64,000 bases of DNA, from positions 1,107,887 through 1,171,886 of the forward strand of contig MNCI01000270.1 of the NCBI GenBank assembly GCA_015680685.1, written 5' to 3'. The notes under the pieces were generated by a model, which saw only the letters and a list, made by a program, of their open reading frames with translations, made no database searches and was not told where the DNA came from. This stretch comes from Gnetum montanum (lineage: Eukaryota > Streptophyta > Gnetopsida > Gnetales > Gnetaceae). Position 1 is the first letter of the stretch. Each line of letters opens with the position of its first letter. Position numbers and translations under genes: made by a program. Of this stretch, positions 12,562 through 23,912 are shown piece by piece.

Positions 12562-13260
12562 AAAATTGGCCTCAACAAAACAACCCAATGAAGGTTTCAC
12601 CTCAAAAAAATGGAGAAGCAAATTGCTAGGACAATGGCACCAAACATGTAAGGGGAGAAGCCTAATGGCCAAAAAACCTTAGAGCAAATTGATGACTTCT
12701 TAAACACATCTTTCGAGTGAACCACACTTCAATACACAACATGTCAGTGCCATAACCCTAATGTCAACACTTGGAAAGCATTGTTTTCCTTCACAACCAT
12801 TTTCTACAACCTCATGACCATCGCTTCATCATAGCCTTATCCCATCATCACAAGCATTCTTCGACATGGTTTGACACAAATGGATTAAGCAAGAAGAGGG
12901 AACATCAGCAGTGGACCTACAATGGTTTTTTCAATTTTTTGTCAATGCCTCTTAGGTCAATCCTTTAAACAACAACAAAGAGGGGCCAATGAAACACCAC
13001 CAAATTTGTATGTTCTAACCTTTTTAATCTCAATCCCATGAAACCCAAGGTGACACTTCATTGTAAATGTGAAGATTGCAACCCAAGAGGTGAAATCTCA
13101 CATACTTTGTACTTTTAGGGTTGAAAAATATCTTATAAGTGGTCCAAGCCTCATTGCCCAAGTGAAAAGAGGCACATAGTATCTATATTTGGGCTTGGGA
13201 AAAGGGGTGTTAAAAATGCCTCTTGGGATACCAAAATTGACCCAAGAGGTATTTTTCTAT

Positions 13261-13362
13261 GTTGGGGGTAGGTGAGTTTTATTCCATGTTGGGTTTTATG
13301 GGGGGTATAGCATTTTCTATGCTAAAGATACTTGCATGGAATAAAACTCACCTACCCTCAAC
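13261..13362. repeat. 28-bp inverted repeat (hairpin)
   Basis: Positions 13261-13288 pair with 13335-13362 with a single mismatch (core GGTAGGTGAGTTTTATTCC and its complement), around a 46-base loop. A smaller pair, TCTTGGG/CCCAAGA, lies just upstream at 13221-13247. Confidence 0.8.
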
Positions 13363-14889
13363 ATGGAGGAATATGGTAGCATTTATGCCCAACGTGAAAG
13401 GATGTGATGGTATCTATGCTTAACGTAGAGGGATTTGGCATCACCAATGCCTAGCATGGGGGTATAACCCTTACCCCCTAGCATGGATACATCAACCGCC
13501 TAGCGTGGATACTTAATGGCCAAGATTTTAATACATGCATCAACTTCAATGAGGATCATGCACATCAACATTGCAATTTGGAGGCCCAATGTGAATTGAC
13601 AAAGCCAACTTGGATGAAATACCTATTTACTATTTTTAGTAAATGGAATGTCCATGGGGGTATGACACTTACCATATGTGGTGACCCCCCTTAATTTGGA
13701 CATCCATCTCACCTAAGCATAGTGGAAATTTGCAACCAATTTGTAAGGAATTTGTAGCCAAGTTTGCAATCAATATGTAGCAAAAATTATGGACAAAATG
13801 CTATAAAATCCAACCCCCTACACCAATAAATGGTTTAACACTTTTTGTTGTTCCCCTTCTAGCATTTTTGGCATTTTGAGTGTTGTTTCAACCCTTAAAA
13901 ATGAAGCCTCTCATATCCTCATAGTGTGGAACCCCTTACAACCATTATTACCCCCTTACCCTCTTAAGATATGTGAGAATTTTGTGTCCATGTTGTGCAT
14001 CTAGAAACACAAACTTCCAACATTACACACTTGGCTGGCCAGAATCCCTCACATCTCTCATCCCTCTGCATCAAAAACATTGTAGATCTAGTATAGCAGT
14101 AATGAAGGTTTAATAACATTGAGAGTGGTAGAACATCTGGATCATGGAGTGGATTGCATAAGATTCAATAGATTCTAAACCCCCACCTCAATGAACCTTC
14201 TTGCTACAATAGGCCATCTTGTACACATTTTCTGTACTCCCTTTATTTTTTTTGAAATAAAGTTCATAGTTTCATTTATGTTCAAGTTCGTTTGTTTATT
14301 TCGTTTTGGTGTGATTTCTCTTCTAGATTTGTACTTTGCATTTTTATTTTTGTTACCCCCATTTGCATTTCGTAAGTCACTCCGTGATCTCCTAGACCAT
14401 TCAAAATACCCTAGATCTTATTCTTTCCTAAAGGCCTTAGAGATCTAAGGGTAAAAACTATGTCATTGAGAATTCTCAATTTCTCAAGCAATTGAAATTT
14501 TCAGCTATAATAGTGTAATCATGTGATCAAACTTAGCTATGGATGTTGTAACTATGATCATGGAGACCCTTTTACTAGGCTCCTCCAATAGTATCATGAG
14601 GTTCATGATTGATGATCTTGATACCTAAGACAAGATCAAACAAAATGATGGTTTGTTTACTCTAGGGGTACGAAAGCTATCATAGATCTAGGAGATGCCA
14701 AAGTACTCATAGTACAATGTTGATAACACCTTAATGATTTGTCACTAGATAAATAGGTTGTTTCAAAATCCTCCTAAGACCTTCTACCTCCTAAAAGCAT
14801 AAGCTCTATCTTAATTTGATATTCTATTTGTTTTTTTTTTTTACTTCTAAGTTATTTGTTCTAACTATTTTCATGCTTAGTTCTTTGTA

Positions 14890-17480
14890 AGCATTAAGTG
14901 CACAATGGAAAGTTCATAAAGAGTGATCAAACTTTATATTTGGCCTATATAGCCTTGGAGGTATTCACGCAAGGCAATGTTGTAAGATTGAAACTCCTTA
15001 ACCAATTGTGTGAAGAATTTGGCAAGTATACTTCACAATATTCTAACATGTTCCACACATGTGTGGCTACCCATTGTGCACATGATTAGTGGGGCTACCC
15101 AAATCTATGAGTACATGCATACATTCATCTTAAGGTTTCATCTTTACCTAAGCGTGGTGAGTGATATTCAGTTAAATGTGGTGAACATTCATAGCATTTT
15201 CATTTTCTAGTTGGCTAGTTTTTGTTATATAGCTTTATTGCCTTGGATTATCTACTTATGTAAGAGGCTAATTGGCTAACTATGTTGGATTGTAGGTCTT
15301 ATGCATGTCTACTTTCACTATTACCATTTTAGGTCATGAGGAGGAGAAGTTCTAACTTAAGTGGGATGAAGTAGACTCATCACAAGAATGGTTGGAAAGC
15401 ATTTCTCCTAGGGAGATTTAGCATAGGATCATTAATGCATGTTTGCTTGACTTGTTTATGCTTCCTAGTCCATCAATGTCAACATCAAAGATGCTGAATG
15501 TGATTGATTCTTTCAATGAGGTAATCACCAAATTCATCTCTTATGTTCATGGTTTCCCTATGATTTTGAGCATTACTGAGTCCACATTCAATGATCTCTT
15601 TAGAATACCTTTTGAAGGTGTTCAGGTTTTCATAAGAGTAGGGAAAGACGTGAGCCATAGAAACAAAATGGAGGGATTGTTTAACTCTACTAGTAGTGGT
15701 ATGTTGACCTTTCGCAAGTGCACAATTGAGGAAGCCAATGAAACTTATTACTACTAGTAGAGCCTTTTCCATATTACTATCATAGAAGAAGATGATTAGT
15801 GCTCAGTAGGCTTGAACCATGAAAAAGGTCTTAATCGATGGTACTAGATTTAACTAGGCTACATTCTTGGTCATCGGGTTATGGGATAAAATCCAAAAAT
15901 TCAGCAACAACCTTGATTTGATATGTTACATACATTACACATTTTGTGTTACACATCTTAGAAGTTTGCAGAATTTCTGGTGATTCAGAGAGATGGAAAG
16001 TGAATGGGTTGTGATCCCTCCCAACTTTCCAAGCCTTGGACCAAACACATCATTTCATTAATGCATGTCCAAGATCCACCAGTTGAGGATATCAGAGAAT
16101 CACCATCAGTTACCACTAAATTTTTTAGTGATGCACGATGTTCTTCCCCTACTAGCATAGGGATTAAACCCCATGTTATGCATGGTAATGCTAAGAGAGC
16201 TAAGAAGATACATGTAGAAGCTAATGACATAGCTAAAGAAAGGATGAAGAGGCCATAGATTGAAAAATATGTTCCTATTGTTAATCAGCTAGCACATAAG
16301 AATGTAGTCATCAGGTTTGGCAAGCTGCATAAATCCGTTGAAGGTATGTATGTATATTTTTTATGTTTTTATTTTGTATGTTTTTTGTTTTATTTTATAT
16401 GGTTTCACAGTTTTCTTGTTGTTAACAAAAATGTTTACTAACTTACTCTATTTTTTGTTTTTGCTTTAACATGGTTGTAGGGAGACAATAGGGGTTGCTT
16501 GCCCAAGTTACCACACAAGTAGAACAAAGACATAAAAAAGAAGAGGAACAAAGACATAAGGAGGAGGAATAAAGGGGATCCAAGGAAGCATTGGATGTCA
16601 TGGATTCTATCTCAAAGAACTTACCTTCAAAAGGCAACTTCCTCATGGATATGTCACATGATCTTCCCAGTACTCTTTGATTTTGCTTATATTTTTTGCT
16701 TTTAAACTTTTTCTGTTTTTCCTAATTGTATTAATGGTTATAATTTTTGTTGTGCATGAGCCTCATCTAGAAGCATCAACATCTACATTTCATTTCAATC
16801 CTTTGGTTGAGGCCCTAGACAAGGTGGAATTCATGCAGGGCATGGTGGATGATATGGTTGTTAAGTTACAAAAAATATCCCCTGATGTTCGTAAGAATAC
16901 TTATCACATTTTTGTTTTATATTTTTATGGTTTTTCATGTTTTATGACTATATGGTTTTATTAGTTTTAAAAATGTTTTGTTTCTTTTTTTTTTCTTTTG
17001 TTTTGATTCTTGCAGTATCCAAAGTTAGATGGGAACCCATGTGAGACATTAAGCTTAATGAAGTCTATACACTACCACCCAATGTGGAAAATGTTTTACA
17101 AAGATTACACAAAGGGGATACTCAATGTGCTATCTCATGTGCAAGGACACCTTGGAAGTTATAGAGCTCCATTGAATTTCTATGGAAGGAGGTTGTGGCT
17201 TTGAGAAAGCAAGTAAATGAGCTATTAAATGAAAACAAGAGTCTTCGAAGCTCTTGTGGCTAATAGGGACTCTTTGCACATGAAGGAGATCAAGTGGTCA
17301 TAGTGTTGGCACATTTTGGCCATTTCATGAAACAGGTTGGCATGATAAAACTGGTTAAAAGTTTTTGCAATTTGATAGTTGAAAAAGTTAATGGCAATTC
17401 CCAAAGGTGCCTATTTCCAGCTTGTCAGTCTTCAGGAGATGCACGAAACAAAAGAAGATATAAAGTAAGATCCTGATGAC
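14890..17480 (+). pseudogene. Remnant of an unidentified multi-exon gene
   Basis: Not recognised. Several open segments on one strand are joined by plausible splice signals. One is 15443-15757 (104 codons, including SITESTFNDLFRIPFEGVQV). Another is 16004-16336, with one internal stop and the donor GAAG|GTATGT. Next come an acceptor GTTGTAG|G near 16480, an open segment 16760-16890 (LVEALDKVEFMQGMVDDMVV) with donor TTC|GTAAGA, and acceptor TTGCAG near 17014 before a 64-codon segment to 17204. The phrase around FNDLFRIPFEGV resembles proteins with the plant mobile-domain fold, but that is an impression. It could be a captured host gene or a transposon accessory gene. Intervening T-rich stretches look like introns. 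Confidence 0.35.
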
Positions 17481-18196
17481 ACAGAAATTTCCATCGGTGA
17501 CTCCTCTCGCATAGTTTCAGGACCAATTTCATCTTTCAGGGAATCCAGAAAAAGTGTAACTTCAAGGAGCAGTGGCAGCCGTGAATTCAAGGATGATGTA
17601 AAAAAAAGAAAATGATGAAACGGAAAGAAAGAACTAAATATCTTAACTTCATCCTCAAGGACTAGAAAGGAGGGAGATATTGAAGGGGGCAGATCAAATG
17701 TTGAACTAGATGTTTCTCTGACAAGCACGTCTGTTTTACAGTGGCAAGGGGGTAAACTTGTACAGCACATCACGAAGCGTTTAATATTGTTAACAGTTTT
17801 TTTTGACCAATTATAAAGATCGTACGTGGTCCATAGATATATATTTAATTTTGTCAAGTTAGGGGCCAATAGATATATATTTACTATAATTACTATCTCT
17901 ATTACTATGATTTAACTAAAATATGATTTAAATAAAATATTTTAAGATTTCAAAAGAAAAAGAAAGTTATGGGATATTTGTTTAACATCCTATAAAAAGG
18001 GGGATTTATGGACATTTCCAACCATAGCTTTTATTTATATAATTGTAACTTTATGTGGAAGTTGTAACTTCCTAGCCTTAATCCATGATGTTTGTAACCA
18101 TTAAAAAGGCCACTTGTCAACTATAGCCTCTTTATCTCCACAATGGCCACTTGTCATTTGCATGGGACACTTGTCACCTACAACTTGTTTAACTCC

Positions 18197-18300
18197 ATGA
18201 AGACACTTGGCAACTGAATGAAGACACTTGGCAACTGCATGAAGACACTTGGCAACTACATGAAGACACTTGGCAACTACATGGGACACTTGTCAACTGC
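18197..18300. repeat. Tandem array, 21-bp unit, about five copies
   Basis: Units start at 18197, 18218, 18239, 18260 and 18281 and read ATGAAGACACTTGGCAACT plus two variable bases. The last copy is altered (ATGGGACACTTGTCAACTGC). Looser GGACACTTGTCA copies lie at 18110-18180. Confidence 0.9.
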
Positions 18301-18351
18301 AGCTTTTTTATCTCTTTGGTGGTTGAAACCACCCAAAATTGTTGTAACTTA

Positions 18352-18423
18352 CCTAACTTGTTGGGCAAGTAACCTCCTAACTTGTTGGGCAAGTAATCTC
18401 CTAATTGGTTGGCCAAGTTACTT
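18352..18423. repeat. Tandem array, 24-bp unit, three copies
   Basis: CTAACTTGTTGGGCAAGTAA appears twice, then a diverged third unit (CTAATTGGTTGGCCAAGT). It lies just upstream of the second TATA box. Confidence 0.8.
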
Positions 18424-19963
18424 GGGAGAGAAGTTAGGTGAGATATTTTTGAATATGTAACTTCCCTACCTACCTTGGAACCCTATAAAAAGGCTTCAAG
18501 GGTCAAGGAAGAATATCATCATCACACTTGGGGTCTCATACATCACACTTTGAAGGCTACTAGTTAGCACTTGGGCTCTCACTTGGAGACACTTTGAGTC
18601 TTGGGAGAAGAGCTTTGTAAAGAAATTGTGGACGATTGCTTGCAAGATGGCTTGCTAGAATAAAGATTTCAGCCTCTTTGTCATGGTCCTGTGAGTTATG
18701 CATTTCATTTTTTGTTTTGTTTAAATTGTTTAGCTAGTGGTTTAGATAGTATCATCCTTGGCAAGTAATTTTGGGATTTTTAGATTGCTCTTACTGTTCT
18801 TGTTGCCCGATAGAAATTTCTATTAAAATTTTGCCATAGAAGCGCTTGTGTTTAAAAGCCTTAAGAGCATTTTAGTAGTAAATTTCATTATTGTGCAACG
18901 TGTGGGAACTGCTATTGGGATTGTTGTAAGAGAGCCTCTGTTTGTAGTCACGCCGTTGAACAATTCAGTAGTCGAGAGGGTTCAGAAAATCTTTGGTATT
19001 TTGATGGGACCAGAATAGCTTCTTTTTATCTTTAAAGTGAATTCTCGTGGTATTTCAATCAGAAATTGTCAAGTCTTTTAAAGGTTCTGTTTGAATGCAA
19101 TCGTTGACATCTATTATCTAGTCAAAATGGAGTCTCGTACGTGGTAGTTTACGCAGCAATTTTTGGTAGCATAATAGGATTGTCTTGAAGATATTGCTTG
19201 TTTGAGCCTTGGAAGTTTGAACAATTCGTAGATATTGAATTTGGGATAGCTTTATTGCGAAGTGTTTACTCGTGTCATTTTACCTTGTTTAAATATTTGA
19301 GGTCTACACAAATCTGCTTTCTTTTCTTTTCTGCTTATTTCCATCGAATCTTGCTCTATTTCTAGTTTTCTTGTGGAACTATCTCTTTCTCTGGGGAAAA
19401 TTAGGAGTAGATTGCGGAGTTGTGCTCAAATGTTTTTGCAAAATTTTATTTGTTACAAGTAGGTATTATAAGGACCGCGTAGACTAGGCAGTTGAACAAA
19501 ATAGGAAATTTTCAAGAACTCACAGTACTTGGCAAAGTTGGCTGAATCTCTTTAAAGTAAGTCATTTGTAGTTTACACACAACGCAATCATTACATTTCT
19601 CACAACCGCACGCCGCAACAACACACACACATACTCACATTAACTACTGAGTTTATTTGGAGGTATCTAGGCCTTGGTGTAGCCAGAGACCAGCAGGCAC
19701 CTAAATCCTGTTCAAGGACACTTGTTGGTAGTCGCGTCCCAAACGGTCGCCAACACATAGTATAGGAGTGTCATCTAAAGCAAAGTTACTCTAGCTAAGA
19801 GCAATGTGGAAAAGGATATGCAGATGAAGCTACTAGTCCACAGGATGACATATTAGTAAGACTATTGTGCTTGGGTGCGTGAATGGAGATAAAAATAAAA
19901 GGATCACAAGCAACAATACAAGGCAAATAAGGAGAGCTATTTGAAGGTATGGCATGTAATAAG

Positions 19964-20819
19964 TAATGAGTATACCTTATGCCCAACCATATGAATCACT
20001 AGTATTCACTTAGCGACCCAATTGAATTCCAAAGACTGTAGATTTCTAAGTACGCTAGCTCTAGGAGGTGAAATTAATTGTTGCAATCATTGTCTTCCCA
20101 GTTTCACTTGTGAAGTTGAAGAGTATGGTTAAGTGTAATTGAGGCATGTCATTTTTATCATTTTTATCTTTTATGAATTAAATTGCCTATGAATAATAAT
20201 AAACAAGAAAGAATTTAATTACTAAATTAATCTAACACTTAACTAATCCTAATATAAGCATTTTTTCCCACTTGCCATACACCTCTTGAACACATATAAT
20301 GCTACTGGGTTACCAAACATTAAGCATTATTGGAATTACCAAGCATTAAACATATGCTTGAAGTGGTCGTACTTATATTTAATATTTAATCACTATCATT
20401 TAATTAATTACTTAATTACTTTAAAACATTAAAGTAAATTACTTAAATATTAAATGCATAAAAAAACAATTAATCTAATCCAAGTGCTACAAGGTTTATT
20501 TAAAAAGACCATCTTTATTGCCATCCACACTAAAGTGCTTAGGTACATTAGTGCTTGAATAAAGATTTGTACACTCTTTAACTCCACTGTGGGCACTCAA
20601 AAATTATTCTAACTTCTGAGAAGAAAAATGCAAGTGCATCACTACAACTATGAAAGACTTATACCATAAATGCAATGGCTAGGTGCACATTATAGGTGAA
20701 ACAGGGTGTCCAGTTGACAGGTGCACATCAATAGATCAAACCCTGCATCAACAAGATCCCATTGATGGGGTCATGTTGACAACATCCGATTAATGCAGCC
20801 CAACAATGATGATTTATCA
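19964..20819 (-). repeat. 3' LTR of element B
   Basis: On the minus strand it begins TGATAAATCATC at 20819, directly after the polypurine tract GTGAGGGTA (20828-20820). It ends with the family signature ATATGGTTGGGCATAAGGTATACTCATTA at 19964 (consensus end CTCATCA). It aligns with the LTR at 40050 over the AATAAAGATG block and the downstream GTAATTCC/GCATTAA blocks. The U3 start differs from the other copies and lacks the GATATCGC cluster. Confidence 0.75.
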
Positions 20820-20828
20820 TACCCTCAC
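20820..20828 (-). other. Polypurine tract of element B
   Basis: The minus-strand sequence GTGAGGGTA immediately precedes the LTR start. It is preceded by GGATGAGTTTTCATTTAG, which matches GGATGAGTTTTTATTCAG before the 3' LTR of element A. Confidence 0.7.
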
Positions 20829-20989
20829 AACTAAATGAAAACTCATCCTTGAGTTCCTTACAAAATTTGGGAAGGTATGGGATTATTGATTAACTATAGA
20901 CACACAAATAAATACAATAAAAATTGAGTGCCCAAGTTTATGATTTTATAATCATTATAAAATTTTGGTATTCAAGATTACAAAATTAA

Positions 20990-23912
20990 AGACTAGGAAA
21001 AAACTAAAAATCACGACTCCTCTGACAATGTGAAGACAATGAAGAAGAATTAGATGGTTCTAGTTGGTGGAGGCCCCTAAGGCTCCAAAGAACCTTCTCC
21101 TACTTTGCATGCATGCAATGGTTGAGGCAATTGTTGTGGTTGTCTAGTGGTTGTTGCAACTTTTAACAAAAGATAGAAGGCATCCAATAGTGCCTTCATC
21201 TTCTTCTCCTTACTCCACAGATCATTCACAGTCTACATTGCATGACCAATGTGGGCTAGAATGGGGATATCTAATGGACAAGGCATTGTAGGGAACAACT
21301 CCTTCACATTTACAAACTAGGAAGCAAACTATTTACATTCGATGTCAAATGCTCTTAGTGCATTCTATAGCTACTAGTAATCATCCATCCTTTTGGATAG
21401 GTTCTTAGCAATTAATCTTTGATCAATGAACTTCACCTTGAGAACCTCAAGTTCTGCATTTACAATTTCAAGCTTTTGCTTAGTCTCCTTCTAGTGCTTA
21501 AACTCTGCCTCATATGACAAGTACTAGCTAGCCACTTACTTCTTCAATTTGGACTACGACCTTTCAATAGTTAGAATTTCTAGGTTTGCATACTAGAGAT
21601 TGGCAAGCTCTATGTATTTAGTCATCTCCTCGATCTATAGCTCCTTCATTTGAATTTTCACCTTATTGTATGCGTTCAACCCATCAAAGATAGGCTGCCA
21701 AACAACACCAACTTGGTGGAGCTACTAGAGGGCCTCATTTACTTTTTCCTTCGTCAATTGAATTTCCTTTTCATTAACTTCTTTTTGTAGACCAACCTGA
21801 TCTCTGTAATGATTCTTGACTCTCTCAAATTTCAGAGCCTCATTCTTCCAGGCAACTATCTCAATTGTAGATTTTTGGCGAAAGGCACAAACTTCCTCCA
21901 TGGAGAGGTTTCTATTTTTTGTTACAAATCTCCTAAACTCATTATTCACCCTGGCTCACTACTCCTATTGAAGAATAAAATCTATCATCTACTACTTCTG
22001 TGCATCAACATTTCGTAGGTAATGATTCTTTGTGGTCAGGATCTCATTCTCATGGTGTGTCAAGACCAAGTCATTTTGGATGTTGTACATTATGGAATTG
22101 ACCAAAGACTAGTCAAAGATGATCAATTCCTTGGTGTCCTCAACCTCTTTGAGCCTTTTCTAAAGCTATTGAAAAGCTTCATCTCATGTTAGTGTTGATT
22201 TGAGTAATGCAAGATTAGCAAGACAAGCTTCCAAATTAACAATGTCCACAGCCAATTATTGGTTCTTAGCTTAGGCTACTTCAAGTTTCCCTTCCATATA
22301 ATGCATTTGCCCCTTGCTTCAAGTAGCTTCAAATAGATTACAATGATAGTATCCAAAAGATCAAAGACATCTAGAATAGGTTGCCCTATTCCCACCAGTC
22401 AATCCAACAATTCCTCATGTTGGGCTACACTCAATCCTTTGCTAATAGTTCCTGCAGATGTCTACACATCTCTCAATGTAGAAACATCTAGTAAAAATTC
22501 TATAGATGCTTTTAGTGCTTTAACAATTCTGTCAACAACTACTTCACCTACTATCTCCTGCCCATGCTGCTACATCACTAAGACAATTATCCCTTCATCC
22601 TCCTCCAAATGCACCAAAAAGGTAGTAGTGTTCCTAGAGATGTTTTGGAATTGCTGCTATTGAAAGAGAGATACTATTACCTCTCAAGCACTAGGATTTG
22701 ACCTTGCAGGGAACTAAATTCTTTAGGCTAAGAAAATTGGCCCCCCACCTTTCATCTAACTTATGGTTCAAGCCACTTCATTAAGATGGCTCATTGCTGG
22801 TCTATACACAGATGGATCACCACCACTCATTCCTACTTGCTACTGCTATTATTGTAAGAGCTACCCTTGGAGTTCGTGCATGCACTCGATGGTAGCATGG
22901 GTCTCTAGCATTATTTCATAAGTAGGTGGTGGAGGTGGTGGTTACTACTCCTCTTCTTGAATAACTTTGGTAGACACCTTGTCCTTCATCATTTTTGCCC
23001 AGGAAGCAATTGGAGCTCATCAAGCAATGTCATTTTTGTAGCATGTTATGCCTTTCCTCTTACATAATTTTCTAATGAGGCATGGAAAAGAGAGTGCCTT
23101 CCTTCCACATTCATTTTCCTTAAAACTCTCCTCTATCTCAAGATAGATTAGCTATGGAAGGTTGACTAGGAATCTACCACTTAGAGCAACACATGCATAG
23201 GTAGAGAAAGTTGTGATTTTTCTTGGTCTCACCATTGGATTGAGGTAAAAGGTTGTAATTTTGAAGTATGCATGTTTCATCATGGTGATTTCACCAAACT
23301 CCTTACGGTCCATTCCATAGCATCACTACATTCATTCTTTTTTGATGTTAGGATCTACCTACATTAGAATCTTAGTAAGATTAGCCTTATTTTCTGGTAA
23401 TTCAAGGGCCTTTGAAATTACTTTCATTGAGTAGAACACTAAATGTCCTTGATTTTGACCATTGAACCAGCCTACCTATTGCTCCAGAAAAGATGCATCT
23501 CTCCCATGTACCACTTCCTACTGGAAGTGATGATGGACCACATGGGAGAGGTTTGCAATTGGGCTATGACTTCTAGAGGTGTAAACTCCAAGAAGAGTCT
23601 AAAGTTTCATTCTTGAAGTAGAGATTTTTGGACCTCCTTGTTTGCAATCTTCTTAAGGTAGGCATCTGTTAGAGTGACCTCAAGATTTGGTCCTGGCCCT
23701 TGTGCCTCATCTCGGTGTCACTATTCTATCGTGGCTACTTCTTTGGGAATCTACTGAATAGATTCCACTTCGGACTCTTCTCAAAGAGGTCTCGTTACAC
23801 GGGTTTCTATTTCTTTTTCATGGACCTATTCTTGGCCCCTTCCAGTTCATGTTCATTTATCCCTTAGTTGGGATTATCCTCCTTCTTATGCATGCTTTTC
23901 CTTAGGTGTCAT
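20990..23912 (-). pseudogene. Third ORF of element B (env position), mobile-domain-like plus coiled coil
   Basis: This lies between integrase and the 3' LTR, where Athila-type elements may carry an extra (env-like) ORF. The likely start is the ATG at 23912, at the position matching the ATG at 39395 in element C. Broken frames align with C around 39600-40050, e.g. FKITTFYLNPMV here and FKMATHHLNPMV in C. Beyond C's breakpoint it continues with RPRKITTFSTYACVALSGRF and LSFPCLIRKLCKRKGI, a pattern I associate with plant transposon/mobile-domain proteins (memory only). The C-terminal half (e.g. 21949-21725, 74 open codons) is Glu/Lys-rich with heptad-like spacing, probably coiled coil. No signal peptide or membrane segment was seen. 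Many stops. Confidence 0.6.

Larger units (their letters stand above)
11906..14170 (+). other. 3' non-coding region behind the gypsy pol tail
   Basis: No coding sequence is supportable here. The region holds short degenerate repeats (12428-12561), a long hairpin (13261-13362), recurring CCTAGCATGG motifs (13370-13520) and a possible TATA box (GCTATAAAATCC, about 13801). It is best explained as the 3' untranslated region and possibly the LTR of the same element, but I cannot set LTR ends. Confidence 0.4.
17880..19760 (+). promoter_or_regulatory. Promoter-like, repeat-bearing region, possible unrelated LTR
   Basis: Two strong TATA boxes (CCTATAAAAAGG near 17990; CCCTATAAAAAGGC near 18481) bracket tandem repeats. 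An AATAAAG signal lies near 18660 and the region ends near 19753 with GTCGCCAACA. A TATA box, downstream polyadenylation-like signal and long T/G-rich leader suit an LTR or a decayed promoter. No coding region, paired LTR or primer site was found, so identity is open. Confidence 0.35.

Noticed and set aside
18101-18416. Repeat-peptide frames over the 21-bp array
   Set aside because: They exist only because a 21-bp unit keeps any stop-free frame open; no evidence of translation.
20990-23912. Calling the third ORF an envelope gene
   Set aside because: The position fits, but no signal peptide, membrane segment or cleavage site is visible and the C half looks coiled coil.
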